A DNA stretch of 64,000 nt from Betaproteobacteria bacterium. Lineage in GTDB: Bacteria > Pseudomonadota > Gammaproteobacteria > Burkholderiales > Casimicrobiaceae. The first letter of the stretch is position 1. Every line of letters starts with the position of its first letter. Made by a program: the position numbers and the translations under genes. A model generated the notes under the pieces. The model made no database searches, was not told where the DNA came from, and saw only the letters and a list, made by a program, of their open reading frames with translations. The stretch covers positions 143,615 through 207,614 of the forward strand of contig JADJWJ010000008.1 of the NCBI GenBank assembly GCA_016716425.1, given 5' to 3'. Positions 57,397 to 64,000 of this stretch are shown here, piece by piece.

Positions 57397-57903
57397 ATGA
57401 CGATCAAGGTTGGCGACCGGCTGCCCGCCGGCACGCTGTCGGAATACGTCGAGGTCGAGGGCAACGGCTGCTCGATCGGCCCCAACCCGTTCAAGGTCGA
57501 GGACCTGACGCGCGGCAAGAAGGTCGTCATCTTCGGCCTGCCCGGCGCGTTCACGCCGACCTGCTCGGCCAAGCACGTCCCGTCGTACGTCGCCAACTAC
57601 GACAAGCTCAAGGCGAAGGGCGTGTCGGAGATCATCTGCATGTCCGTCAACGACCCGTTCGTGATGGGCGCGTGGGCGCGCGACCAGAAGACCGGCGGCA
57701 AGGTCCGGATGATGGGCGACGGCAGCGCCGAGTTCACGAAAGCGCTCGGCCTCGAGTTCGACCTCACCGGGAAGGGCATGGGCATGCGCTGCCAGCGCTT
57801 CTCGATGCTGGTCGACGACGGCGTGGTCAGGGCGCTCAACGTCGAGGCGCCGGGCAAATACGAGGTGTCGGACGGCGACACGATGGTCAAGCAGCTGGGC
57901 TGA
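57397..57903 (+). CDS. Peroxiredoxin (Prx5/AhpE-like, TSA family)
   Basis: 168 residues, start ATG 57397 after AGGAGCTTTC. The peroxidatic Cys is in GLPGAFTPTCSAKHVPSYVA (Prx5-type PxxxTxxC). VIFGLPGAF, VNDPFVMGAWARD and GMRCQRFSMLVDDGVVRALN complete the thioredoxin fold. It reduces alkyl hydroperoxides, probably with glutathione or thioredoxin. A second Cys (CQRF) is near residue 127. A terminator follows. Confidence 0.93.
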   Translation: MTIKVGDRLPAGTLSEYVEVEGNGCSIGPNPFKVEDLTRGKKVVIFGLPGAFTPTCSAKHVPSYVANYDKLKAKGVSEIICMSVNDPFVMGAWARDQKTGGKVRMMGDGSAEFTKALGLEFDLTGKGMGMRCQRFSMLVDDGVVRALNVEAPGKYEVSDGDTMVKQLG

Positions 57904-57927
57904 CGCGCGGTCGTCGCGCGCACCGGC

Positions 57928-57953
57928 AACGGCGGCCCGCGGGCCGCCGTTTT
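57928..57953 (+). terminator. Rho-independent terminator after the peroxiredoxin
   Basis: A perfect 24-bp palindrome AACGGCGGCCCGCGGGCCGCCGTT (as 12-bp arms, 57928-57951) followed by TT(T). It lies 25 bp after the stop codon. The short T-run is typical of this GC-rich genome. Confidence 0.8.
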
Positions 57954-57976
57954 CGCCTGCGCCGGGGCGCGCGCAC

Positions 57977-58145
57977 GTCAGTCGCGATGGGCCGTCCCGA
58001 GCGACTGACCTGCCCCCTCGGGGGGCAGCGAGCGCAGCGAGCGTGGGGGTCGTTTCATCCTAGTCGCGATGGGCCGTCCCGAGCGACTGACCTGCCCCCT
58101 CGGGGGGCAGCGAGCGCAGCGAGCGTGGGGGCTGTTTCATCCTAG
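57977..58145. repeat. Two tandem copies of the CTAG-ended repeat
   Basis: Two 82-87 bp units, 57977-58063 and 58064-58145, match each other and the copy at 55071-55157. Each holds a CCCCCTCGGGGGG palindrome and ends with CCTAG. The final unit ends at 58145, and the P-type ATPase stop codon (CTA on the given strand, 58142-58144) lies within it. Confidence 0.88.
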
Positions 58146-60573
58146 GCGCCGTGCGCGCGCGCACCGCCGTTCCCTGCGGCGACCGGGCTCGGCATCTGCT
58201 GCAGGCCCTCGATCTTCGTGCGCTTGAGCAGCAGCGCATTCAGTGCGACCAGCGCCGAGCTGCCCGACATCGACAGCGCGGCGATTTCGGGCGACAGCAC
58301 GAACGGATGGAACACGCCGGCCGCAAGCGGGAACGCGACCACGTTGTAGCCGACCGCCCACCACAGGTTCTGCCGCATCTTGCGCACCGTCGCACGCGAC
58401 AGGTCGACCGCGCCGACGACGTCGAACGGGTCGCTCTTCATCAGCACGACCTGCGCGCTCTCGATCGCCACGTCGGTGCCCGCGCCGATCGCGAAGCCGA
58501 CGTCGGCCTGCGCGAGCGCCGGCGCGTCGTTGATGCCATCGCCGACCATGCCGACGCGGCGGCCTTCGCGCTGCAGCTCGGCCACCTTCGCCGCCTTCTC
58601 GCCCGGCAGCACATCGGCCAGCACGACGTCGATGCCGAGCGCGCCGGCGACCCGCCGCGCCGTTGCCGCATTGTCGCCGGTCAGCATCGCGACGCGCACG
58701 CCGCGCTGCTGCAGCGCGCGGACCGCCGCCGCCGCGGTCGGGCGCGGCGCGTCGGCGATGGCGATCAGGCCGACGAGCGCGCCGGCTTCCGCGACGTGGA
58801 CGACGGTGCGGCCGGACCCCTGCAGGCGCTCCGCGTCACCGCCGAGCGCGCCCATCGGCACGCTTGCCGACGCCATCAACGCGCGGTTGCCCACGAGCAC
58901 CTCGCGGCCGCCGACTGTCGCGCGCGCGCCCTGACCGTCGATGTTGGTGAATGCGGTCGCCGACGAGACGTCGATGCCCCCGGCCCGCGCGAGAATCGCG
59001 TGCGCGAGCGGGTGCTCCGAGTGCCGCTCGATGGCGGCGCTGACGGCGAGCACGTCCATTTCCGTGCGGCCGGGGGCGGCGACGACCTCCACGACCTCGG
59101 GCCTGCCCATTGTCAGCGTGCCGGTCTTGTCGAACACGACGACCGACAGCCGGCTCGCGGTCTCGAGCGCAGCCGCGCTCTTGAACAGGATGCCGTGCGC
59201 GGCGCCGCGCCCCGTGCCCACCATCACCGCCATCGGCGTGGCGAGGCCGAGCGCATCCGGGCAGGCGATCACGAACACGGTGATCGTCAGCGTCAGCGCG
59301 AACAGCAACGGCTGCCCGAGCCCCCAGTGCCAAACGGCGAACGTCGCCGCGCCGGCGACGATCGCCGCCAGCACCAGCCATTGCGCAGCGCGGTCGGCGA
59401 GCAGCTGGCCCGGCGCCTTCGAGTTCTGCGCCTCCTGCACCAGCTTGACGATCTGCGCGAGCGCCGTGTCGGCGCCGACCTTCGTCGCGCGGTAGCGGAA
59501 GCTGCCGCTGCGGTTGATGCTCGCGCCGACGACGGCGTCGCCCGCCTGCTTCGCGACCGGCATGGACTCGCCGGTCAGCATCGACTCGTCGACCTGCGAC
59601 GCGCCGTCGACGACCTCCCCGTCCACCGGGACCTTGCCGCCCGGCCGCACGACGATCAAGTCGCCGACGCGGACGCCGGCGGTAGGCACCTCCTGCTCGC
59701 GGCCGTCGCGCAGCACGGTGGCGGACGGCGGTGCCAGGTCCATCAGCGCGCGGATCGCGTCGGAGGCGCCGGCGCGCGCGCGCATCTCCAGCCAATGACC
59801 GAGCAGGATGAACACGAGCAGCACGGCCGCCGCCTCGTAGAAGACGTCGCCGTCAAAGAAGAACGTCGCGCCGACGCTGAACAGGTAACCCGTGCCGACC
59901 GAGAGCACGACGAGCGTGGCCATGTTGAGCACGCCGTTGCGCGCGGCGCGCCACGCGGCGACGAAGAACGGCCAACCGGGCCAGGCGATCGCCGCGGTGC
60001 CGACGACGAACAGGAACACGTTGCGGGGCAGGCCGAGCGGCACCGGGAGCGCGCCGAACATCGCCCCCATCGGCGAATAGAGGAACACCGGAATCGCGAA
60101 CGCGAGCGCGACGAGGAACCGGTTGCGCATGTCGCGCACCATGGCGTCCATCGACATGCCGGGCGCGTGCCCCATGTCGTGCATCGCGTCGTGCGCCGCG
60201 CGTGCGCCGCGCGCGCGTCCGCCGCGGGCGGCTTGCCGCGCGCGGCGCGTGCCCCATGTGCGCCAGGTGCGGCATGTGCGTCATGCGCCGCCTCTCCGCC
60301 GCTCGCGGCGTGCGCCGGGGCGGCGGTCGCCGGCATGGCCGCGCACAGGTGGTGCGGGACGAGCTCGCCGCGGCAGTGGTAGCCGCACGCGACGATCGCG
60401 TCGCGCAGCGCCGCCGGCGACGTGCGCGCCGGGTCGTAGTGGACGGTCGCGCTCTGCGCGGCGTAGTTGACCTCCGCGTGATGGACCCCGGGAAGGCGCG
60501 CAAGCGCGCGCCGCACGCCCTCGGCGGAGAGCGTCGACACGAGTCCGCCGACCTCGACGACGGCGGTGCGCAT
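58142..60573 (-). CDS. P1B-type metal-transporting ATPase (copper-like) with CPD motif and Cys-less HMA domain, frameshifted
   Basis: ATG 60573 starts a heavy-metal-associated-like domain (MRTAVVEVGGLVSTLSAEGV, LPGVHHAEVNYAAQSATVHY) whose CxxC is missing. After a His/Ala-rich linker one base is missing at about 60195, and the frame continues MHDMGHAPGMSMDAMVRDMR. The core has eight membrane helices, the phosphatase TGES (DESMLTGES), the membrane metal site VIACPDALGLATPMAVMVGT, the phosphorylation site VVFDKTGTLTMG, the HP dipeptide in EHPLAHAIL, and MVGDGINDAPAL. CPD in place of CPC or CPH is unusual. The ion is probably Cu(I) from context. The intact part alone (58142-60184) is 680 residues. 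Confidence 0.88.
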
Positions 60574-60575
60574 GG

Positions 60576-61088
60576 TCACTTGCCCGTGGCCGGCGCTCCG
60601 GGTGCGGCCGGACTCCAGACCGTTCCCTTGCTCACCAGCAGCCGCGTGCCGTCCTTCGCCTGCAGCACGTCGCCGTCCTTCGGCCGCACGGAGGTTCCAT
60701 CGGCGCGATAGCGGGCAACCGCGCCGTCGGGGCGCAGCACGACCCGCCCGCCATCCTTGAGCTCGATCGTGCGCTCGCCGCCGGCGGGCGCCTTCCCAGG
60801 CAGCGTCGACGCCAACCCATAGCTCGTCGCCGCGGCTTCGAGCGCCTGCCGCCACAGCGACGCGTTCTTCATCAGGATGCGCGTGCCATCGCGCGCGATC
60901 ATCTCGACCCCCTCGCTCATGACGATTCGCCGCCCGGCGGCGTCGTAGTGGTCCATTGCGCCGTCGGCGCGCACGACGAGCCGGCCGCCGTCGCGCAGCG
61001 GGATTTCCGGCGACGGCGACGGCTGCGAGAACGCGGTCACGGCGAAGATCGCAAGCGTGACGGCCAGCGCTGAATTGCGTACGGGCAT
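60576..61088 (-). CDS. Periplasmic protein with two CopK-like copper-binding repeats
   Basis: 170 residues. A signal peptide (VRNSALAVTLAIFAVTAFSQ) precedes two repeats of the CopK pattern. The first is EIPLRDGGRLVVRADGAMDH with IVMSEGVEMIARDGTRILMK and ends in a Trp (SLWRQ). The second is TIELKDGGRVVLRPDGAVAR with VRPKDGDVLQAKDGTRLLVS ending in TVW. CopK binds Cu(I) through Met residues in the periplasm. The second repeat has lost those Met. The stop lies 2 bp before the P-type ATPase start. Confidence 0.8.
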   Translation of the reverse strand: MPVRNSALAVTLAIFAVTAFSQPSPSPEIPLRDGGRLVVRADGAMDHYDAAGRRIVMSEGVEMIARDGTRILMKNASLWRQALEAAATSYGLASTLPGKAPAGGERTIELKDGGRVVLRPDGAVARYRADGTSVRPKDGDVLQAKDGTRLLVSKGTVWSPAAPGAPATGK

Positions 61089-61101
61089 TTCGTTTCCTCC
61101 G

Positions 61102-61302
61102 TCAGATTGCACACGCGTGGGCGCAGTCGCCGGCCGGCGCGTCGTCCGCACCAGCGGACGCGGTCGCGACCCGATGCGGCGCGTCCGGCAGGAACGCGCC
61201 GTGTCCGCGGGCGACCGCGACGGACGCGACGCGCGAGACGAGCGCTGTTGCCGCCGCCAGCGCTCCTGCCCGCCGCAGTCCCTGTGGCAATCCGCTGCGC
61301 AC
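61102..61302 (-). CDS. Small exported protein, possible copper-cluster peptide
   Basis: 66 residues, MRSGLPQGLRRAGALAAATA, with a Tat-like or Sec-like signal and a small mature part ending ADDAPAGDCAHACAI (two Cys and a His). No family is recognised. The frame is short and GC-rich enough to be chance, but it is in the right strand, fits exactly between CusF and CopK genes, and ends in a metal-binding-like CAHAC motif. Confidence 0.4.
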   Translation of the reverse strand: MRSGLPQGLRRAGALAAATALVSRVASVAVARGHGAFLPDAPHRVATASAGADDAPAGDCAHACAI

Positions 61303-61324
61303 GACCGGTCCCTGCCGTTCCGGT

Positions 61325-61672
61325 TCACTCGGCCTTCTCGATCCGCGTCAGCGTGAACTGCCCGCCGACGCGCGCGACCGCGAAGCGCACCTTGTCGCCG
61401 GCCTTCACGCGCTCGAGCATCGCGGGGTCGGTCACGCGGAACACCATCGTCATCGGCGGCATGTCGAGGCTCTTCAATTCGCCGTGCGACAGCGTGATCT
61501 TCTTCGCGTCGCGGTCGACCTTGCGCACCTCGCCGTCCACCAGCTCGCCTTCGCCCTGCGCAGCGGCGGCGGGCGCGTGGTGCGCGGCGTGCGGATCGGC
61601 GGCGGCCGGCGCGCCCTGTGCGGATGCGTTCGCCGCCACCGCCAGCAGCGTCAACAGCAGCAGTGCTTTCAT
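61325..61672 (-). CDS. CusF-like periplasmic copper-binding protein
   Basis: 115 residues. A signal peptide (MKALLLLTLLAVAANASAQG) is followed by a His-rich linker (DPHAAHHAPAAA) and a CusF OB-fold: GEVRKVDRDAKKITLSHGEL, LDMPPMTMVFRVTDPAMLER and VGGQFTLTRIEKAE. The Met-Met-Trp metal site of CusF is partly represented by MPPMTMVF. It probably ferries Cu(I)/Ag(I) to an efflux pump. Coupled to cupredoxin by 38 bp. Confidence 0.88.
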   Translation of the reverse strand: MKALLLLTLLAVAANASAQGAPAAADPHAAHHAPAAAAQGEGELVDGEVRKVDRDAKKITLSHGELKSLDMPPMTMVFRVTDPAMLERVKAGDKVRFAVARVGGQFTLTRIEKAE

Positions 61673-61710
61673 CGGTGTGCTCCTTTCGTCACGGTAACTA
61701 TGGCGCGCGG

Positions 61711-62211
61711 TCACTTCGCGGCGGTCACGATCACGCGGCCGATCATCCCCGCCTGGTAGTGGCCGGGGATGAGGCAGGCGAACTCGAACGTGCCCGCGCG
61801 GTTGAACTGCCAGACGATCTCGCCGGTCTTTCCCGGCGGCACGTGCGCCATGTACGGCTCGTCGTGCTCCATGTCGGGGAACTTGAGCATCAGCGCCGCG
61901 TGCTCGTCCAGCTCCTGCTTCGTCCCCAGCACGAACTCGTGCATCGTCTTCCCGCGGTTGCGGTGGACGAAGCGGACGGTCTCGCCGAGCTTGACGCGCA
62001 CGACGTCCGGCGCGAAGCGCATCGTGTCCTGCATGTCGATGCGGACCGTGCGCTGCGCGTCCTTCGCGTCGCCGGCGATGCCCCACGGCTTCTGCTCCTT
62101 GCGCACCGGCGCCGCGTCCTTGCCCGCGTGCGCGGCGTCGCCGTGCGCGGCGGCCGGCGCCGCACCGGCCAGCAGCGCGGCAGCGCCGATCGTCAACAAC
62201 ATCCTTCGCAT
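61711..62211 (-). CDS. Cupredoxin-domain protein
   Basis: 166 residues. A signal peptide (RRMLLTIGAAALLAGAAPAA) precedes a plastocyanin-like domain with type 1 copper ligands in HEFVLG (His), FEFACLIPGHYQAGMIGRVI (Cys, His, Met). A start ATG at 62211 with an AGCGACGC context is chosen. The protein is probably a periplasmic copper carrier or electron donor to the multicopper oxidase immediately upstream (17 bp). Confidence 0.9.
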   Translation of the reverse strand: MRRMLLTIGAAALLAGAAPAAAHGDAAHAGKDAAPVRKEQKPWGIAGDAKDAQRTVRIDMQDTMRFAPDVVRVKLGETVRFVHRNRGKTMHEFVLGTKQELDEHAALMLKFPDMEHDEPYMAHVPPGKTGEIVWQFNRAGTFEFACLIPGHYQAGMIGRVIVTAAK

Positions 62212-62228
62212 GCGTCGCTCCTCTCGCG

Positions 62229-63614
62229 TCAGTGGTTGTGGCCGGACCCGCCACCGGGCTTGCGGACGGTCAGCTCGACAGGCGCGGTCGCGGTGCGGGC
62301 GGGTGCGCCGCGCGCGGGCTCGGCCAGCGCGCCCGTCCACTCGCGCGCCTGCGTGCCGGGCGGCTGCGCGTACCAGCCGGGGTCCTTGAAGTCGTCGCGG
62401 GCGAGCCCCTTGCGGACCTTGACGGTCGTGAACATCCCGCCCATCTCCAGCGCGCCGTAGGGTCCCTGCCCGGTCATCATCGGCAGCGTGTTGTCCGGCA
62501 GCGGCATCTCCATCTCGCCCATGTCGGCCATCCCGCGCTCGCCCATCACCATGTACTCGGGGACGAGCCGCTGGATCTTCCGCACGACGTCGCGGTGGTC
62601 GACGCCGATCATCGTCGGCACGTCGTGCCCCATCGCGTTCATCGTGTGGTGCGACTTGTGGCAGTGGAACGCCCAGTCGCCCTCCTCGGTCGCGTCGAAT
62701 TCGATCGCACGCATCTGCCCGACCGCGATGTCGGTCGTGACTTCCGGCCAGCGCGAGCCCTTCGGCGTCCAGCCGCCGTCGGTGCCGGTCACCTCGAACT
62801 CGTGGCCGTGCAGGTGGATCGGGTGGTTGGTCATCGTCAGGTTGCCGATGCGGATGCGCACGCGGTCGTTGTGGCGCACGACCAGCGGATCGATGCCCGG
62901 GAACACGCGGCTGTTCCAGTTCCACAAATTGAAGTCGAGCATCGTCATGATCTTCGGCGTCGCGCTGCCCGGGTCGATGTCGTACGCGTTCAACAGGAAC
63001 ACGAAGTCGCGGTCGACCGGCATGAACCTCGGGTCCTTCGGGTGGGTGACCCAGAAGCCCATCATCCCCATCGCCATCTGCGTCATCTCGTCGGCGTGCG
63101 GGTGGTACATGAACGTCCCCGGCCGCCGCGCGACGAATTCGTAGACGAACGTCTTCCCGACCGGGATCTGCGGCTGGTTCAAGCCACCCACGCCGTCCAT
63201 GCCGTTGGGCAGCCGCTGGCCGTGCCAGTGGATCGTCGTGTGCTCCGGCAGCTTGTTGGTGACGAAGATCCGCACGCGGTCGCCTTCGACCACCTCGATC
63301 GTCGGGCCGGGACTCTGGCCGTTGTAGCCCCACAGGTTGGCCTTCATGCCCGGTGCGAACTCGCGCACGACCGGCTCGGCGACCAGGTGGAACTCCTTGA
63401 CGCCGTCGTTCATCCGCCACGGCAGCGTCCAGCCGTTCAGCGTGACGACCGGGCGATAGGGACGCCCGTTGCGCGGCGCCAGGGGCGGCTGCGTGGCCGG
63501 CGACGTTTGCATCGGCGCTTCGGGCAAGCTCGCGGCACCGGCGCGGCTCACCGCCGCCGCGCCGAGCAGCGTCGCGCCGGACGCGGTCAGGAAACTTCTG
63601 CGCTTCGTGTCCAT
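62229..63614 (-). CDS. Multicopper oxidase (CopA/CumA-like), Tat-exported
   Basis: 461 residues. The N-terminus MDTKRRSFLTASGATLLGAA is a twin-arginine-type signal. The four copper-ligand blocks are visible: TTIHWHGQRLPNG (about 125), TFMYHPHADEM (HPH), NHPIHLHGHEFEV and WAFHCHKSHHTMNAM (HCHxxxHxxxxM). Three cupredoxin domains are present. It oxidises Cu(I) to Cu(II) or a phenolic substrate in the periplasm and is part of the copper-resistance cluster. The C-terminal 40 residues include Pro/Ala-rich and His (GSGHNH) ends. Confidence 0.9.
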   Translation of the reverse strand: MDTKRRSFLTASGATLLGAAAVSRAGAASLPEAPMQTSPATQPPLAPRNGRPYRPVVTLNGWTLPWRMNDGVKEFHLVAEPVVREFAPGMKANLWGYNGQSPGPTIEVVEGDRVRIFVTNKLPEHTTIHWHGQRLPNGMDGVGGLNQPQIPVGKTFVYEFVARRPGTFMYHPHADEMTQMAMGMMGFWVTHPKDPRFMPVDRDFVFLLNAYDIDPGSATPKIMTMLDFNLWNWNSRVFPGIDPLVVRHNDRVRIRIGNLTMTNHPIHLHGHEFEVTGTDGGWTPKGSRWPEVTTDIAVGQMRAIEFDATEEGDWAFHCHKSHHTMNAMGHDVPTMIGVDHRDVVRKIQRLVPEYMVMGERGMADMGEMEMPLPDNTLPMMTGQGPYGALEMGGMFTTVKVRKGLARDDFKDPGWYAQPPGTQAREWTGALAEPARGAPARTATAPVELTVRKPGGGSGHNH

Positions 63615-63627
63615 GGGAGCGCTCCGT

Positions 63628-64000
63628 TCAGTGGCCGCCGGCCGGTGCGGCCGCGCGCGCCGGCATCGCGCCGCGCACCGCGGGGCCGCCGCCCGACGAC
63701 TTGCCCGAAAGTGCCAGCTGCAGCGCGGTGTCGGCGACCCAGTAGTCGCGCGCCGCCTCGATCGCCGCGTTGACGCTCGCGACTTGCTCGCGCGCGTCCG
63801 CGAGCAGCTCGAACACGCCGATCAGCATGCCGTTGTAGCGCAGCAGCGTCTCGTCGGCGATGCGCTTGCGCAGCGGCACGATCTCGTCGCGGTAGTGGCG
63901 CGCGACGTCGTACGCGGTGCGGTACGCCGCGTAGCTCTCGCGCACCTCGGAGCGCGCGTTCACCGCGGTGGCCGCCGTGCGCGCCAGCGCCTGCCGGTAC
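63628..64000 (-). CDS. TolC-family outer membrane efflux protein, C-terminal part (runs off the window)
   Basis: The frame is open to the last base of the window, so only the last 123 residues are visible. They show the helical coiled-coil of TolC-type channels: ARHYRDEIVPLRKRIADETL, LIGVFELLADAREQVASVNA and AARDYWVADTALQLALSG, ending in a Gly/Ala-rich tail with His. The gene would start beyond 64000. It is 13 bp before the multicopper oxidase, and in this context it is probably CusC/CzcC-like. Confidence 0.85.
   Translation of the reverse strand, partial: YRQALARTAATAVNARSEVRESYAAYRTAYDVARHYRDEIVPLRKRIADETLLRYNGMLIGVFELLADAREQVASVNAAIEAARDYWVADTALQLALSGKSSGGGPAVRGAMPARAAAPAGGH

Overview
The window is very GC-rich chromosomal DNA, almost certainly from a betaproteobacterium of the order Burkholderiales. 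The pointers are the atpIBEFHAGDC operon, a bidirectional NAD-linked [NiFe] hydrogenase of the Cupriavidus type (hoxFUYH plus a maturation protease), a fabI/ackA/MaoC-Pta/DUF3141 carbon-storage and overflow cluster, and interspersed palindromic repeats of kinds I associate with this order. I see no rRNA, tRNA, CRISPR array or insertion sequence.

Layout. 1-6.6 kb: end of a helical-repeat protein, then hoxF-hoxU-hoxY-hoxH-hoxW on the + strand, broken by a poly-G tract before hoxW. 6.7-8.5 kb: a vapBC-like toxin-antitoxin pair and an ABC substrate-binding protein. 8.6-13 kb: glmS and glmU (minus), a ParA-like ATPase and a small protein. 13.2-19.7 kb: a phosphotransferase coupled to a divergent enolase paralogue, then a minus-strand glpD-LOG-HAD operon and an M20 amidohydrolase. 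19.8-21.7 kb: a lipoprotein and a soluble aldose dehydrogenase. 21.8-29.3 kb (minus): fumC, fabI, ackA, MaoC-Pta and DUF3141. 29.7-47.2 kb (plus): a two-component system followed by a long run of exported or membrane proteins (DUF1254/DUF1214 fusion, tandem quinoprotein-like propellers, DUF2092, FadL-like and MetA-type outer membrane proteins, MscS channel, patatin lipoprotein, chalcone-isomerase-like protein). This is the best candidate here for an undescribed system. 47.4-48.2 kb: a PhnD-type binding protein. 48.3-55.5 kb: the ATP synthase operon. 55.8-57.9 kb: a MoaD/ThiS-BNR pair and a peroxiredoxin. 58.1-64 kb (minus): a copper-resistance cluster with a TolC-type porin (cut by the window end), multicopper oxidase, cupredoxin, CusF-like protein, double-CopK protein and a P1B ATPase.

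How the parts may work together: Hox can exchange H2 with NAD(H). ATP synthase, fumarase, GlpD, acetate kinase and Pta are central energy metabolism. The copper cluster acts in the periplasm and inner membrane. The 29.7-47.2 kb block looks like envelope machinery for sensing, importing or modifying a hydrophobic compound; that function is inference.

Sequence quality. Many genes are split by one- or two-base frame changes, including ones expected to be essential (glmU, fabI). Several changes lie in short G or C runs and none leaves large deletions. I read most as consensus errors of the assembly, densest at 24.2-29.3 kb. Genes with one to three frame changes are listed as CDS over their whole span; ackA and DUF3141, broken many times, are listed as pseudogene type because no continuous reading frame can be given.
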